From: Bacteroidota bacterium
Lineage (GTDB): Bacteria; Bacteroidota; Bacteroidia; NS11-12g; UBA9320
Direction: 5' to 3'
NCBI GenBank assembly: GCA_002746305.1
Contig: NVWV01000003.1
Coordinates: 201,999-265,998, forward strand
DNA length: 64,000 bases
The notes under the pieces are model-generated. The model ran no database searches and was not told where the DNA came from. It saw only the letters and a program-made list of their open reading frames with translations. The first letter of the stretch is position 1, and each line of letters starts with the position of its first letter. The translations under genes and the position numbers were made by a program. Below are positions 38,022 through 47,798 of this stretch, piece after piece.

Positions 38022-39557
38022 TTACTCGATTCTTTTTAAGCCAGCCTTTGCTCTCTGCTCTATAGACTGTGTATACTCCTTATTCTTTTTAAAACCCAAA
38101 GCCCTTTTATAAAATTTATTTGCCAATACCATGTCCTTGCTATTTAAGTAATAGTCTCCAAGGTAAATACTTGCATAAGCTCCATAGTACTCGTCACCAT
38201 CAATGGCAAACAAGGAACATGCTTCATACAGCTTTAAGGCATTTTCTATTTTTCCCATTTTCTCGGCTATCCTACCGGCTCTATAACAGAATTCTGCTTT
38301 GAGTTTGGTACTTGGTAGACTTTTACCGTCTATCTCATGTATACTTTTACTGGCTTGTTCAAAGTATCCCCCGTCATAGAGCAATCTTGCTTCTAGAAGG
38401 GCTGACTCTGGTATTGTCTTATGTGTGTACCTCAGTGCCTGTTTATCCTCCTCATTAAGGGAATAACCTTGAACCAAAACTTGGTCCTTATAATATACTG
38501 CTTTGCTTGGATCGTCATGTATGACGTAATACCAACTCATTTTCTGCAAACAACTCTTTATGTAGTTCCTACCTTTGAAATTATTATAGAACTCATTGAA
38601 ATGGTCAATTGCTGAAACATCCAGTTTATTCAGTGTTGCAACTCCAAGCTGATAGTTCAAAAAATAAAATTTAGTAAACTCATCACTTTTTGGTCTGGAG
38701 CTTAAAATATTAATTGCGGTCTCATTCCTATTCAGCTTTAATGCGGCATTCGTTCTAAAAAAACAACTCAATAAGTTGGTCTTATAGTCTTCTGTGCATT
38801 TTAGGGTTTCGGCCCAAGCTTTACCTCCTTGCTTTGCAACATGCAATAAAGAAAAGGAATACAAATAGGCTGCCTCCTTTGCTATTCCCGCTAATTCTGT
38901 CGTATCATTTTTGTGCGTTGTAACATCCTTTAATAACCTTAACCCTTCACTCAAATCACCTTCTATGCCTAGCATTTTAATAATCCACTCATAGTTATCT
39001 GGAACTGTGGATAGATACACTTTTATGATACCTCGTGTTTTATTATTTGGTACAAACTCAGGGAATTCCTTATGATTAGCTTCTATAAGTGTATTTGCTC
39101 TGTTTACATCTCTGGCGGCACTATACAATTCATCAAACTTTGCTTTTAGTGTTGCAGAATAGAAATAGACTTCAGACTGTGCAAACTTCTTATAAGGTGA
39201 AGAATCTGGAAGCTTTTCAAAGTGAAAAAGAGCTTTATCTTGAACCCTCCTATATGTTGCATAGTCAGATTGTTCTTCGCTTACAAACGCTTTTAAAAAA
39301 GCATTGAAATGCAAAAGATAATGGATGGCACTGTTCTCAGGATCAATTTCCTGTTCAGTTCTTATATAATCATAAGCACGACCAAGTCGTAGCTCATAAT
39401 TTTGTTGTTGTGCAACTAATAAGTTTTTATTAAAGGTAAATGTATGACTCCCAATAACGGGTACAGTGCAAAGAAAAAGAAAAGATAAAATAGAAAACCG
39501 GAGCTTATTTCTTACGAACAGCTCTTCTTTTTGGTTTTGCTTTTTCTTCTTCCACAT
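38022..39557 (-). CDS. TPR-repeat protein with N-terminal signal or anchor
   Basis: Protein of 511 residues. A basic head is followed by a hydrophobic segment (FSILSFLFLCTVPVIGSHT), so it is exported or anchored. The rest is helical with TPR-like pairs, clearest near the C terminus (CYRAGRIAEKMGKIENALKLY and YLGDYYLNSKDMVLANKFY). It overlaps the upstream zinc-ribbon gene by 53 bp, which suggests translational coupling or a later true start. It may act as a scaffold for an envelope complex; the partner is unknown. Confidence 0.78.
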   Translation of the reverse strand: MWKKKKQNQKEELFVRNKLRFSILSFLFLCTVPVIGSHTFTFNKNLLVAQQQNYELRLGRAYDYIRTEQEIDPENSAIHYLLHFNAFLKAFVSEEQSDYATYRRVQDKALFHFEKLPDSSPYKKFAQSEVYFYSATLKAKFDELYSAARDVNRANTLIEANHKEFPEFVPNNKTRGIIKVYLSTVPDNYEWIIKMLGIEGDLSEGLRLLKDVTTHKNDTTELAGIAKEAAYLYSFSLLHVAKQGGKAWAETLKCTEDYKTNLLSCFFRTNAALKLNRNETAINILSSRPKSDEFTKFYFLNYQLGVATLNKLDVSAIDHFNEFYNNFKGRNYIKSCLQKMSWYYVIHDDPSKAVYYKDQVLVQGYSLNEEDKQALRYTHKTIPESALLEARLLYDGGYFEQASKSIHEIDGKSLPSTKLKAEFCYRAGRIAEKMGKIENALKLYEACSLFAIDGDEYYGAYASIYLGDYYLNSKDMVLANKFYKRALGFKKNKEYTQSIEQRAKAGLKRIE

Positions 39558-40296
39558 GCTCTTCTATTCCTGCCATTCTAGCATCTATTTGGATACGTCC
39601 ACAGGCTTCGCAAATTACAATTTTTTTAGACTGTCGAATATCAGATTGAAGTTGTGGTGGTACTTTAGCAAAACAACCCCCACATGCAGCTCTAAGAATA
39701 GGAGCTACAGCAATACCGTTTCTAAAGTTTTGTCTAATTCTGTCGTAAGCTTTAATTAGCTTCTCATCAGTTGAATCTTTAGACTTTTCTCTTTCGGCAA
39801 GAATAGACGCTTCTTCTTTCTCTGTCTCAGCAGTGATTTCCGTAAGTTCCTTTTTCTTATTCTCAAGATCTCCTTCACGCTCATCCAATCTAGTTTGAAC
39901 TTCATTGATAAGATCTTGCTTTAGAAGTATTGATTTATCCAACTCAGTCATTTTCTTTTCTGCAGCTTGGATTGTTAAATCTTGAATTTCTATCTCCTTG
40001 TTCAATGCATCGAACTCTCTGTTGTTCTTTACATTGTTCAATTGAGTTTTATACTTTCTGATTAATTCAGTAGAAGTTTTAATCTGTTCTCTATTTGCAA
40101 AAATTTGCTCATTGAACGTTTCAATCTCTGTATTAAAATTAGCCAATCTAGTATTCAGTCCAATCAATTCGTCTTCTAGGTCAGAAACCTCCATAGGTAA
40201 CTCTCCTCTCACAGCTCTTAGCTGATCTAGACGTGAATCAATAGTTTGAAGTTTATAAAGTTGCTCTAATTTCTGTGCGATTGTTTTTATTGCCAT
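39505..40296 (-). CDS. Coiled-coil protein with C4-type zinc ribbon
   Basis: Protein of 263 residues: a long antiparallel coiled coil (residues 1-190) and a C-terminal C4 zinc ribbon (CGGCFAKVPPQL ... VICEACGRI), the zf-RING_7/DUF164 architecture. Relatives are thought to bind nucleic acids, but the role is not settled. A basic tail (KPKRRAVRKK) ends the protein. Its start touches the stop of the Nif3-like gene, a common pairing in Bacteroidota. Confidence 0.9.
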   Translation of the reverse strand: MAIKTIAQKLEQLYKLQTIDSRLDQLRAVRGELPMEVSDLEDELIGLNTRLANFNTEIETFNEQIFANREQIKTSTELIRKYKTQLNNVKNNREFDALNKEIEIQDLTIQAAEKKMTELDKSILLKQDLINEVQTRLDEREGDLENKKKELTEITAETEKEEASILAEREKSKDSTDEKLIKAYDRIRQNFRNGIAVAPILRAACGGCFAKVPPQLQSDIRQSKKIVICEACGRIQIDARMAGIEEHVEEEKAKPKRRAVRKK

Positions 40297-41393
40297 TATA
40301 GAAAATATTTTACTGGATTAGTGTCTACTCCCGTTTTAAGGACGGCAAAGGTACTAAATTTTTCACTCAATATATCATATAAAAGGTCTATTGTAAACTT
40401 TTCACTCTCATAGTGCCCTATGTCACAAATCATGACCTCCTGTTCTGCGTCAAAATACTCATGATACTTGAAGTCAGAAGTCACATAAGCATCTGCACCT
40501 GAGCCCTTTGCATCTTTCAATAAAAACTGCCCAGAACCTCCACAAACCGCTACCTTTTTTATGGTTTTCTTAAAGTCTGTGTACTTTATAACTCTCAACC
40601 CCATTCGGTCTTTCAGATACCCTAGAAATTCTTGTCCATTCATTGCTTCTTCCAGCTCACCTATCATCCCACTTCCAACCTCCTGATTGACATTTAGTGT
40701 TGGGTATATTTCATAAGCGACTTCCTCGTATGGATGAATGGTTTTGAGTGCATTTAACACTTGGTTTGTTAGATAACTTGGAACAACCACTTCTATTTTT
40801 ACCTCACTTTCTGTATGTCGACTTCCAACCTCTCCTTTTGTTGGTTTTGTTCCAGAGCCAGCAGTATAGGTTCCACTTCCTTGAGTCGTAAAAGAACACT
40901 CACTATAATTTCCAATATGACCTGCTCCTGCCGCAAAAAGGGCATTTCTAACATCTTGCTCATTCAGAATAGGACAGTAGGTTACTAGCTTAGTAATAGT
41001 ATCTAATTTGGGTGCTAGAATCTGTGTATTAGTTAAACCTAGTCTTTCTGCAATTTTACTATTAACACCTTGGTGATAGACGTTGTCCAAATTCGTATGA
41101 ATCGCATAAATGGCAATATCATTTTTGATGGCTAACTGCACTGTACGCTGCACGTAGTTTGCATTGTTAAACCTTTTTAGCCCTCCAAAAACAATGGGAT
41201 GATGAGCCACAATAAGATTGCATTTTTTTGAAATTGCCTCATGTACTGTCGCTTCTATACAATCTAGACTCACTACGACTCCACTCACGTCTGTCATCTT
41301 CTCCCCTACTAATAATCCACTATTGTCGTAACTCTCTTGCAAGTTAGATGGAGCTATCTGCTCCAGATGTTGTATTACTTCTGCTATTCGCAT
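40296..41393 (-). CDS. Nif3-like dinuclear metal centre protein
   Basis: Member of the NIF3/YbgI family of 365 residues. Metal-ligand regions are LIVAHHPIVFGGLK and AIHTNLDN near the N terminus, and DIGHYESEKFTIDLL near the C terminus, with a PII-like insert between, as in the long form. Related to GTP cyclohydrolase-like hydrolases; the substrate is unknown. It is in an operon with the zinc-ribbon gene. Confidence 0.92.
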   Translation of the reverse strand: MRIAEVIQHLEQIAPSNLQESYDNSGLLVGEKMTDVSGVVVSLDCIEATVHEAISKKCNLIVAHHPIVFGGLKRFNNANYVQRTVQLAIKNDIAIYAIHTNLDNVYHQGVNSKIAERLGLTNTQILAPKLDTITKLVTYCPILNEQDVRNALFAAGAGHIGNYSECSFTTQGSGTYTAGSGTKPTKGEVGSRHTESEVKIEVVVPSYLTNQVLNALKTIHPYEEVAYEIYPTLNVNQEVGSGMIGELEEAMNGQEFLGYLKDRMGLRVIKYTDFKKTIKKVAVCGGSGQFLLKDAKGSGADAYVTSDFKYHEYFDAEQEVMICDIGHYESEKFTIDLLYDILSEKFSTFAVLKTGVDTNPVKYFL

Positions 41394-41584
41394 GGTACGA
41401 ATTTAGGGTTTTGGTTTCATCGTCAATCTTTGGACTAATTGAAAATACCAAATTTCAAAATAGTTGAGCATTGTTTATATAGCCAAAGACCTATTCTCAT
41501 TCTAATAGAAAAAAATACTCTTTACATATATTAATTCCCTAAAATTCGTTTTGTATAATCCATTCTTGAAATACATTATCTATT

Positions 41585-42865
41585 ATGAAAAGACTTTTGT
41601 TCATCCTCTTAGTAACACTCAACTCTTGTTTCTTATTTGGTAAAGATTCTACACGCCTTGACTCTAAAATATCTTTTGACTTAAAAGGGCAACACGTTCT
41701 GAGTGCATTAAACACCAATACCCAATGCTACAATTGTATTTTCACCCGAGTTCAGGACAACCCTTTTCATCATTTTGCTATTTACTCTGGGATAACTCAC
41801 GAACTGACTTTGAACAATAAGTATACCATCCAAACGGGCGTATATCTTGAAGAACGGAGCTTTTCTGGCGGTAATAATACATTAGCAAACATTGTCATTT
41901 TTCCTAAAATTCAATTGTCATCAATAGACACCATACATATCTTCAAAAAGGATATAATCACTACCATTAAAGGTGGTGATTTTTGGAATGAAGATGTCAA
42001 TGATATGCTCAGAATATATAATTTGGACTATCAAGGTTTTAATCTTCAAACGGGTACCGAGCGATTGAAAATTGACCTTTTTGCAATTGCAGATTTGTCC
42101 CAGAACATTGGTTATGCTTTACACGAATTGTATAGAGTATCGCTCATTTACACCTCCGACGGATACAAAAATTCAACATCTATTAGTGCAAATAAATTGT
42201 TTTACAATCGGGATGGAAGTACCCATCCCACCTCCTCAGACTTTAATGTTTCCAACTACTCTAAATATTCACTGGGCAAAAAAACAACAGCAGAATTACA
42301 ATTTGAAACAAGAATAAATCAAGTTACAGGTTTGTCTACTGCCGTGGGAGGTCGTCTTAACTACTCAAGTAAACATCTAAAACTAATAGGAGGTATCCGA
42401 TACTATGATGCTGGTTTTAATCTGGGGTATGCAAATAGAACTCCTCAGTTTGGAGGTATATTCACTTATACCGGTAGGCAACTATATCCTCTAAAAAACT
42501 ATTATAGAAACTATAATCAATGGGCCTCTTTTACGCAATTTCAAAATAGAAATTTAGTGGGTATCGAACTTGTAATCAATTGGGATAAACAAGTTTACAA
42601 GAACATTGAGTTTTTTGCAGACATTGACCTAAATATAATTGGGGACTTGTCTAACAATAGGACATTTACCTATCCTTTATACAATACTGGCTTTAAACTT
42701 AAGCTTATCAACTCTATGGAAATTTTTGCTTCTGCAACAAATAAGCATATGAATCTAACAGATTTTTATCAGACCTTCTTTGCTAGTAAAACTCCTTTTC
42801 TATCTTATGGTGTAAAAGTAAATCTCGATAAAATTAAACTCCGAACTATGTATATCAAATCATAG
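41585..42865 (+). CDS. Probable outer-membrane beta-barrel protein
   Basis: Unknown exported protein of 426 residues with signal peptide MKRLLFILLVTLNSCFLFG. The mature sequence is rich in alternating polar/hydrophobic strands ending in aromatic residues (TAELQFETRINQVTGL, LKLIGGIRYYDAGFNLGY, GIELVINWDKQVYKNIEFF), which fits a transmembrane beta barrel. A pair of cysteines (CYNC) sits early in the mature part. No T9SS tail is visible. It is 73 bp upstream of lpxK but not obviously linked in function. Confidence 0.65.
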   Translation: MKRLLFILLVTLNSCFLFGKDSTRLDSKISFDLKGQHVLSALNTNTQCYNCIFTRVQDNPFHHFAIYSGITHELTLNNKYTIQTGVYLEERSFSGGNNTLANIVIFPKIQLSSIDTIHIFKKDIITTIKGGDFWNEDVNDMLRIYNLDYQGFNLQTGTERLKIDLFAIADLSQNIGYALHELYRVSLIYTSDGYKNSTSISANKLFYNRDGSTHPTSSDFNVSNYSKYSLGKKTTAELQFETRINQVTGLSTAVGGRLNYSSKHLKLIGGIRYYDAGFNLGYANRTPQFGGIFTYTGRQLYPLKNYYRNYNQWASFTQFQNRNLVGIELVINWDKQVYKNIEFFADIDLNIIGDLSNNRTFTYPLYNTGFKLKLINSMEIFASATNKHMNLTDFYQTFFASKTPFLSYGVKVNLDKIKLRTMYIKS

Positions 42866-42938
42866 TTCCAGCTCCGAGATAAGGGAACATTGGATTACTT
42901 GACATTCCGCTTACTGCTACCCATCTTTTTGCTTTTCT

Positions 42939-43913
42939 TTGTACCATCTGAAACTGATTCTAGCCATAGTACTCTCTCCTTTTTCAGCCATCTATTGGTT
43001 GATTACTTCTGCACGCAATTGGTGTTACGACACAGGTATTTTTAAATCTACTTCGTTTGATATTCCGATTGTCTCGGTTGGTAACCTAGCTGTAGGTGGA
43101 AGTGGTAAAACTCCGATGGTAGAGTATCTTATTCGAGAACTCCAAGACACCTACACCATTGCTGTCTTAAGTCGTGGATATGGCCGAAAAACAAAAGGTT
43201 TTCTTTGGGTACAGGTTGAGCAAACTCCAACCCAAACGGGGGATGAACCTCTTCAAATCAAATCCAAGTTTGAAAATATTGCAGTAGCTGTTTGTGAGAA
43301 ACGAGTGATTGGGGTACAACAAATTTTAGCAGAAAGACCCGAAGTAAATCTAATTATTCTGGATGATGCATTCCAACACCGAGCCATACAACCAACTACC
43401 CAACTCCTACTCAGCACTTACAACAATCCTTTTTATAAAGATTGGCTGATGCCAAGCGGTAGACTTAGAGAAAGCCGAAAAGGTGCAAAACGGGCAGATG
43501 CGATTGTATTTACCAAAGCAAAGGAAGATGAACCGTTAAAGGATTTTAAAAACACTTTTAACAAACCAACTTTTTATACCAAAGTTGAGGTCGAACCGCT
43601 TGGCTCGATTGAGACATTGCAAAAATCCATTTATGGTTTTAGTGCTTTGGCAGATAATTCCGCCTTTGAAAATAACCTAAGAAGTGATTACAACTTGACA
43701 GGTTTTAAAGGTTTTAGGGACCACTACCCCTTTTCACAATCCGACATTGATACTCTTTTGGTAAAAGCGAATGGTGCACTTTTGGTTTGTACTGAAAAAG
43801 ACTGGATGAAAATCAAACATTTAAAGAATGTAGAGGACTTTCAATTTATTTCAATTCGACAAACCTTCTTTAATAATGACTTTATAAACTGGTTAATTGA
43901 ACAACTACCTTGA
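42939..43913 (+). CDS. lpxK: Tetraacyldisaccharide 4'-kinase
   Basis: Phosphorylates the lipid A precursor at the 4' position in the inner membrane. A TTG start at 42939 is required, because a stop lies upstream in frame at 42900 and no ATG is available. The 324 residues include an N-terminal membrane helix, the P-loop-like VGNLAVGGSGKTPMVEYL, and LDDAFQHRAI. It is first in lpxK-rsmA-mgtE and overlaps rsmA by 4 bp. Confidence 0.95.
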   Translation: MYHLKLILAIVLSPFSAIYWLITSARNWCYDTGIFKSTSFDIPIVSVGNLAVGGSGKTPMVEYLIRELQDTYTIAVLSRGYGRKTKGFLWVQVEQTPTQTGDEPLQIKSKFENIAVAVCEKRVIGVQQILAERPEVNLIILDDAFQHRAIQPTTQLLLSTYNNPFYKDWLMPSGRLRESRKGAKRADAIVFTKAKEDEPLKDFKNTFNKPTFYTKVEVEPLGSIETLQKSIYGFSALADNSAFENNLRSDYNLTGFKGFRDHYPFSQSDIDTLLVKANGALLVCTEKDWMKIKHLKNVEDFQFISIRQTFFNNDFINWLIEQLP

Positions 43914-44674
43914 AAGCTAAAAAACACTTTGGACAACATTTCTTAACCAGTAACGAAACGGCTCAAACCATCGTAAAAGGACTGGGTGATATCAGCCAGC
44001 AAGATGTATTAGAAATTGGACCTGGAACGGGAATCATTACCCAGTTTATGCTTACCACAGCCAAGCGATTTAGAGCGGTGGAAATTGACCCAGAAGCTGC
44101 CACCTACCTTGAAAAACACTTTGACAAGATAGAACTTATAAAGGCCGATTTTCTAAAGGTAAATCTCAGAGATTACTATACAAATCAATTCAGTTTGATT
44201 GGTAATTTTCCGTATAACATTTCGTCTCAAATCGTATTTAAGATTATTGAGAATAGTGAACTAATTGAACGATGGGTGGGCATGTTCCAATTGGAAATGG
44301 GAATTCGTCTTGTATCTCAACCCAAAGACAAGAAAGACTATGGAATACTAAGTGTTCTAATTCCATTTTACTATAAAGTAGAGCAAGTAATGAAGTTGCC
44401 TCCAGAAGCCTTTAACCCACCTCCTAAGGTTAACAGCATTGTGGTGAAGGCAGAACGAGTGAACCATGATTTTAAGGTCGACCCGGCATTCATTAAGCGA
44501 GTTGTTAAAATGGCTTTCGGTCAACGTAGAAAAACCTTGAGTAATAGCCTAGCTCCAATTATACCAAAAGCAATTTTTAATACGCATCAATTTAGTACCT
44601 TGCGACCCGAGAATTTGACACACCTTCAGTTTGAAGAATTGTGTGTTTTCATACAAGAAAATGTCAGCAATTGA
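43910..44674 (+). CDS. rsmA: 16S rRNA dimethyladenosine transferase
   Basis: Dimethylates two adjacent adenines near the 3' end of 16S rRNA during small-subunit maturation. It starts with TTG in a TTGA overlap with the lpxK stop (AKKHFGQHFLTSN is the family N terminus). Motif I is LEIGPGTGIITQ and motif IV is GNFPYNISSQIV. It has 254 residues and overlaps mgtE by 14 bp. Confidence 0.97.
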   Translation: MKAKKHFGQHFLTSNETAQTIVKGLGDISQQDVLEIGPGTGIITQFMLTTAKRFRAVEIDPEAATYLEKHFDKIELIKADFLKVNLRDYYTNQFSLIGNFPYNISSQIVFKIIENSELIERWVGMFQLEMGIRLVSQPKDKKDYGILSVLIPFYYKVEQVMKLPPEAFNPPPKVNSIVVKAERVNHDFKVDPAFIKRVVKMAFGQRRKTLSNSLAPIIPKAIFNTHQFSTLRPENLTHLQFEELCVFIQENVSN

Positions 44675-46016
44675 AATAACCAAAGAGTCTGTAAAAGAGA
44701 TTGTTGATCTCGTAGACACTAAGAATCAGAAAGAGCTTCTTCCTGTATTGGAAAAGCTATTTCCTGCTGATATTGCCGAAATTTTTGACGATTTAAATCT
44801 AGATCAGGCAGTTTACATTGCATCTCTTTTAGATCCTCAAAAGAAGGTGGATGTGCTCACTGAATTGGAGGCAGATGTAAAGCTGAAATTCTTAAAAGGA
44901 TTTGATAATAAAGAAATTGCCAGCACTTTTTTCGCCTATATGGAATCAGATGATGCAGCCGATATACTCAACTCTCTGGACAGTATTAGCAGTAAGGAAA
45001 TTCTTCGAAACATTGAAGATAAAGAGCATAGTAAAAACATCGCTTCTCTTCTCAAATTTCCTGAGAATACTGCTGGTGCTCTGATGGCAAAAGAGCTGAT
45101 TAAGGTAAAACAAAACTGGACCATCAAACAATGCACAGATGAGATTCGAAAACAAGCTGAAGATGTTGCTCAGGTATATACATGCTATGTTGTTGATGAA
45201 TTTGACGAGCTTGTTGGATGGATTTCTCTGAAACGAATCCTTCTATCTAAGGAAAGTACAAAGGTTGAGTCTATTTACAATGACAATGTAATAAGTGAAA
45301 GTACATATACTCCTGGTGAGGAAGTGGCTTCTACTATGCAAAAATATGATTTGGTAGCCTTGCCAATAGTTGATGCTTTCAATAGACTGGTAGGTCGTAT
45401 TACTTTTGACGATGTTCTAGATTATGTAAAAGACGAGGCTGAAAAGGATTATCAGATGCTTTCAGGTATCTCCGAAAGTGTAGAAAGTACAGACTCCGTT
45501 TTACTCAATACACGTGCACGACTTCCGTGGCTAATTGTAGGATTAGTAGGTGGAGTAGCAAGTTCTTTGGTAATCGGAAATTTTGAAGCGGAATTAGCCC
45601 AAAATGTTCAACTGGCCTTATTTATGCCACTAATTATGGCAATGGCTGGGAACGTAGGTGTACAGTCTAGTTCTATCATGGTACAAGGTCTTGCCAATAA
45701 TTCCATAACCAACGAAGGACTTTGGGGTAAACTGGGTAAAGAACTAGCTGTAGCTTTAATTAATGGTTTGGTGTGCTCTGCATTGCTTATGGGATATGGA
45801 TTTTTATCTGGGAATAGCCAAGATATAATGATAACTGTGAGTCTAGCATTGTTAGCAGTTATACTTCTAGCGGCAATTGTAGGAACAGTTGTTCCGCTTG
45901 TTTTAGATCGATTTAAAATTGATCCTGCATTGGCCACAGGACCTTTTATAACCACAAGTAATGACTTGCTTGGTCTTCTCATGTATTTCTTAATTGGAAA
46001 CGCTATTTTAGCATAA
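44661..46016 (+). CDS. mgtE: Magnesium transporter MgtE
   Basis: Inner-membrane magnesium channel gated by intracellular magnesium. The ATG at 44661 (MSAIEITKES) is chosen over the in-frame TTG at 44631, giving 451 residues: an N-terminal superhelical domain, a CBS pair (about 130-250), and five membrane helices (IVGLVGGVASSLVIGNF; PLIMAMAGNVGVQSSSI). It is translationally coupled to rsmA. Confidence 0.95.
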   Translation: MSAIEITKESVKEIVDLVDTKNQKELLPVLEKLFPADIAEIFDDLNLDQAVYIASLLDPQKKVDVLTELEADVKLKFLKGFDNKEIASTFFAYMESDDAADILNSLDSISSKEILRNIEDKEHSKNIASLLKFPENTAGALMAKELIKVKQNWTIKQCTDEIRKQAEDVAQVYTCYVVDEFDELVGWISLKRILLSKESTKVESIYNDNVISESTYTPGEEVASTMQKYDLVALPIVDAFNRLVGRITFDDVLDYVKDEAEKDYQMLSGISESVESTDSVLLNTRARLPWLIVGLVGGVASSLVIGNFEAELAQNVQLALFMPLIMAMAGNVGVQSSSIMVQGLANNSITNEGLWGKLGKELAVALINGLVCSALLMGYGFLSGNSQDIMITVSLALLAVILLAAIVGTVVPLVLDRFKIDPALATGPFITTSNDLLGLLMYFLIGNAILA

Positions 46017-46060
46017 CAGATTAAAACACTTTTACAGATATAGCTACGTTATACCATCCT

Positions 46061-47068
46061 ATGTCACTGCGACTTCTACTAATTGCACTTATACCTCTAC
46101 TATCCTTTAATGCAAGTGCTCAATATACAAACCTAGTACTTGAAGGTGGTGGAATGAAGGGGATTGCCTATGCAGGAGCCTTTGAAGTATTGGACAGTTT
46201 AGGTATTTCAAAAGATATTCAACAAATAGCAGGGACTAGCTCTGGTGCTATGAACGGGATGATGTTCGCACTGGGATATACAGGAAAAGAGATTCGACAA
46301 CTGAATTTAAACACCAATTTCGGCAAATACAATCAGGTAGGTGTGCCATTTTTTGGTGGCCTTCTGCGAATTCGCAAAACGTATGGTTATTATAAAACGG
46401 ACCGTTTTATAACTGATTTGGGTAAAATGATAATGGCAAAGGGATACTCCAAAGATTTAACTTTTGGAGAACTCCACCAAGCTAAACTGGCGGGTCAATC
46501 TGTAAAACTATTGTACGTCACTGGGGCTAATCTCACAGATCAAAAAATCGAAATATTCAGTCACGAGACCTATCCGAATATGAAGATACTGGATGCCGTA
46601 CGAATCAGCATTAGCATACCTGTCTATTTTGAAGCCCTATTTATGCAACCTGACGGAAGTCTAATAGAAAAGAAAGACGCGGATTCTACAACCAAGGTGA
46701 TGGTGGACGGCGGCATATTGGACAACTATCCATTCTATCTATTTGATACACTCGTAACCGTAAATAATGGAGCAAACAGCTACTACAAATGCAATGTACA
46801 TACCTTGGGTTTGAAGCTTGAAACAGATAATTCTACTAAAGATATTTCTCCCCGAGACATTCAAAAAACATCCGATTTTATGGAGGCTTTTTCACTGATG
46901 AGTAGTGAGTATTTGAATCGTAGGTTCCTAGGACCACAGCAAATATCTCAGACGGTATTTATCAATGTGCAAGATTTTAATCCAAAAGTGAAGAAGCAAA
47001 AGGACGATGTTAAAATCAAGGTCATGAACTATGGCAAAGAGGCTACAATTAGTTTCTTCAGTAAATAA
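46061..47068 (+). CDS. Exported patatin-like phospholipase
   Basis: Lipid acyl hydrolase of the patatin family, 335 residues. A signal peptide (LLLIALIPLLSFNASA) points to the periplasm or outer membrane. The oxyanion loop is LEGGGMKGIAY, the nucleophile elbow GTSSG (Ser60) and the catalytic Asp is in MVDGGILDNYP. No C-terminal barrel or T9SS tail is seen. The substrate is unknown. Confidence 0.9.
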   Translation: MSLRLLLIALIPLLSFNASAQYTNLVLEGGGMKGIAYAGAFEVLDSLGISKDIQQIAGTSSGAMNGMMFALGYTGKEIRQLNLNTNFGKYNQVGVPFFGGLLRIRKTYGYYKTDRFITDLGKMIMAKGYSKDLTFGELHQAKLAGQSVKLLYVTGANLTDQKIEIFSHETYPNMKILDAVRISISIPVYFEALFMQPDGSLIEKKDADSTTKVMVDGGILDNYPFYLFDTLVTVNNGANSYYKCNVHTLGLKLETDNSTKDISPRDIQKTSDFMEAFSLMSSEYLNRRFLGPQQISQTVFINVQDFNPKVKKQKDDVKIKVMNYGKEATISFFSK

Positions 47069-47253
47069 CTCTTTGTTCATTTTACAGTCATAACCCACAA
47101 GAGCTGTGAATACTACCAAAAATTAGACCCAACATTGCATCACATTTAAAAATGAAACACATTAATTTTATATACCTATTACCAATGCAGGAGGCGAGTA
47201 GCCTTAGCATGCCGGAGAAGAATATGTAAAATTAGTACTAAGATATATTCCTG

Positions 47254-47285
47254 AAGCCCGGCTAATTTTTAGTTGGGCTTTTTTT
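47254..47285 (+). terminator. Intrinsic terminator, possible end of a short transcript
   Basis: AAGCCC (47254-47259) pairs with GGGCTT (47275-47280), with inner weak pairing, followed by a T tract. It lies 186 bp after the patatin stop and just before the 107-residue gene. Between 47069 and 47254 no ORF is convincing; a GC-richer patch near 47188-47220 could belong to a small RNA or the patatin 3' UTR. Confidence 0.7.
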
Positions 47286-47310
47286 ATGAAAATTTTTAAA
47301 TAAAATAATT

Positions 47311-47634
47311 ATGACAACCATTAGAAAACGGTTTTTAACCAACACAGACGAGACGGGTAGATTCATTGTAAAATCTATGAAGACTGGCAAAGTATACTTT
47401 GTAGAACCTATAGATGATAGAGCAAATCATACCATCTGGGGCGACTTAGATCCAGCATCTAAATCGTTGCAGGGAGACTATGGCTCAAAATATCGTGGTT
47501 CCGTAAAGAGTAATGAGTCACTCATTACTCAGAAAAATGGTTTCAATGAGATAGCCATGGTAAAAGGAAGCCCGTTCAGTGAAATAGAAAGAAGAGATAA
47601 TATCGTTTTTAGACAAATAAAAAATAGCAGTTGA
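47311..47634 (+). CDS. Orphan small protein between two terminators
   Basis: Unknown soluble protein of 107 residues, basic at the start (MTTIRKRFLTNTDETG) and with no signal peptide or membrane part. The stretch SMKTGKVYFVEPIDD suggests a small beta domain. It is isolated by terminators on both sides (47254-47285 and 47654-47686), so it is its own transcription unit. The A/T-rich leader before the ATG is usual for this phylum. No family recognised. Confidence 0.6.
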   Translation: MTTIRKRFLTNTDETGRFIVKSMKTGKVYFVEPIDDRANHTIWGDLDPASKSLQGDYGSKYRGSVKSNESLITQKNGFNEIAMVKGSPFSEIERRDNIVFRQIKNSS

Positions 47635-47653
47635 TGCTATAATTATACAATCT

Positions 47654-47686
47654 AAAAGCCCAGCTCTTCGTAGAGTCTGGGCTTTT
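47654..47686. terminator. Intrinsic terminator after the orphan small protein
   Basis: AAAAGCCCAG (47654-47663) pairs exactly with CTGGGCTTTT (47677-47686), with T tracts on both strands. It ends the small gene and can also serve the nucleotidyltransferase transcript coming from the right. Confidence 0.88.
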
Positions 47687-47798
47687 TTAGTTAAAAATAC
47701 TTACATCAATTTCTGAGGGTACGTTGTAAATACGACCTATGCACGGGTGGGTGAAATAGTGCTATCATTTCAGATGATATTCAGGGACAGGAAATTGA

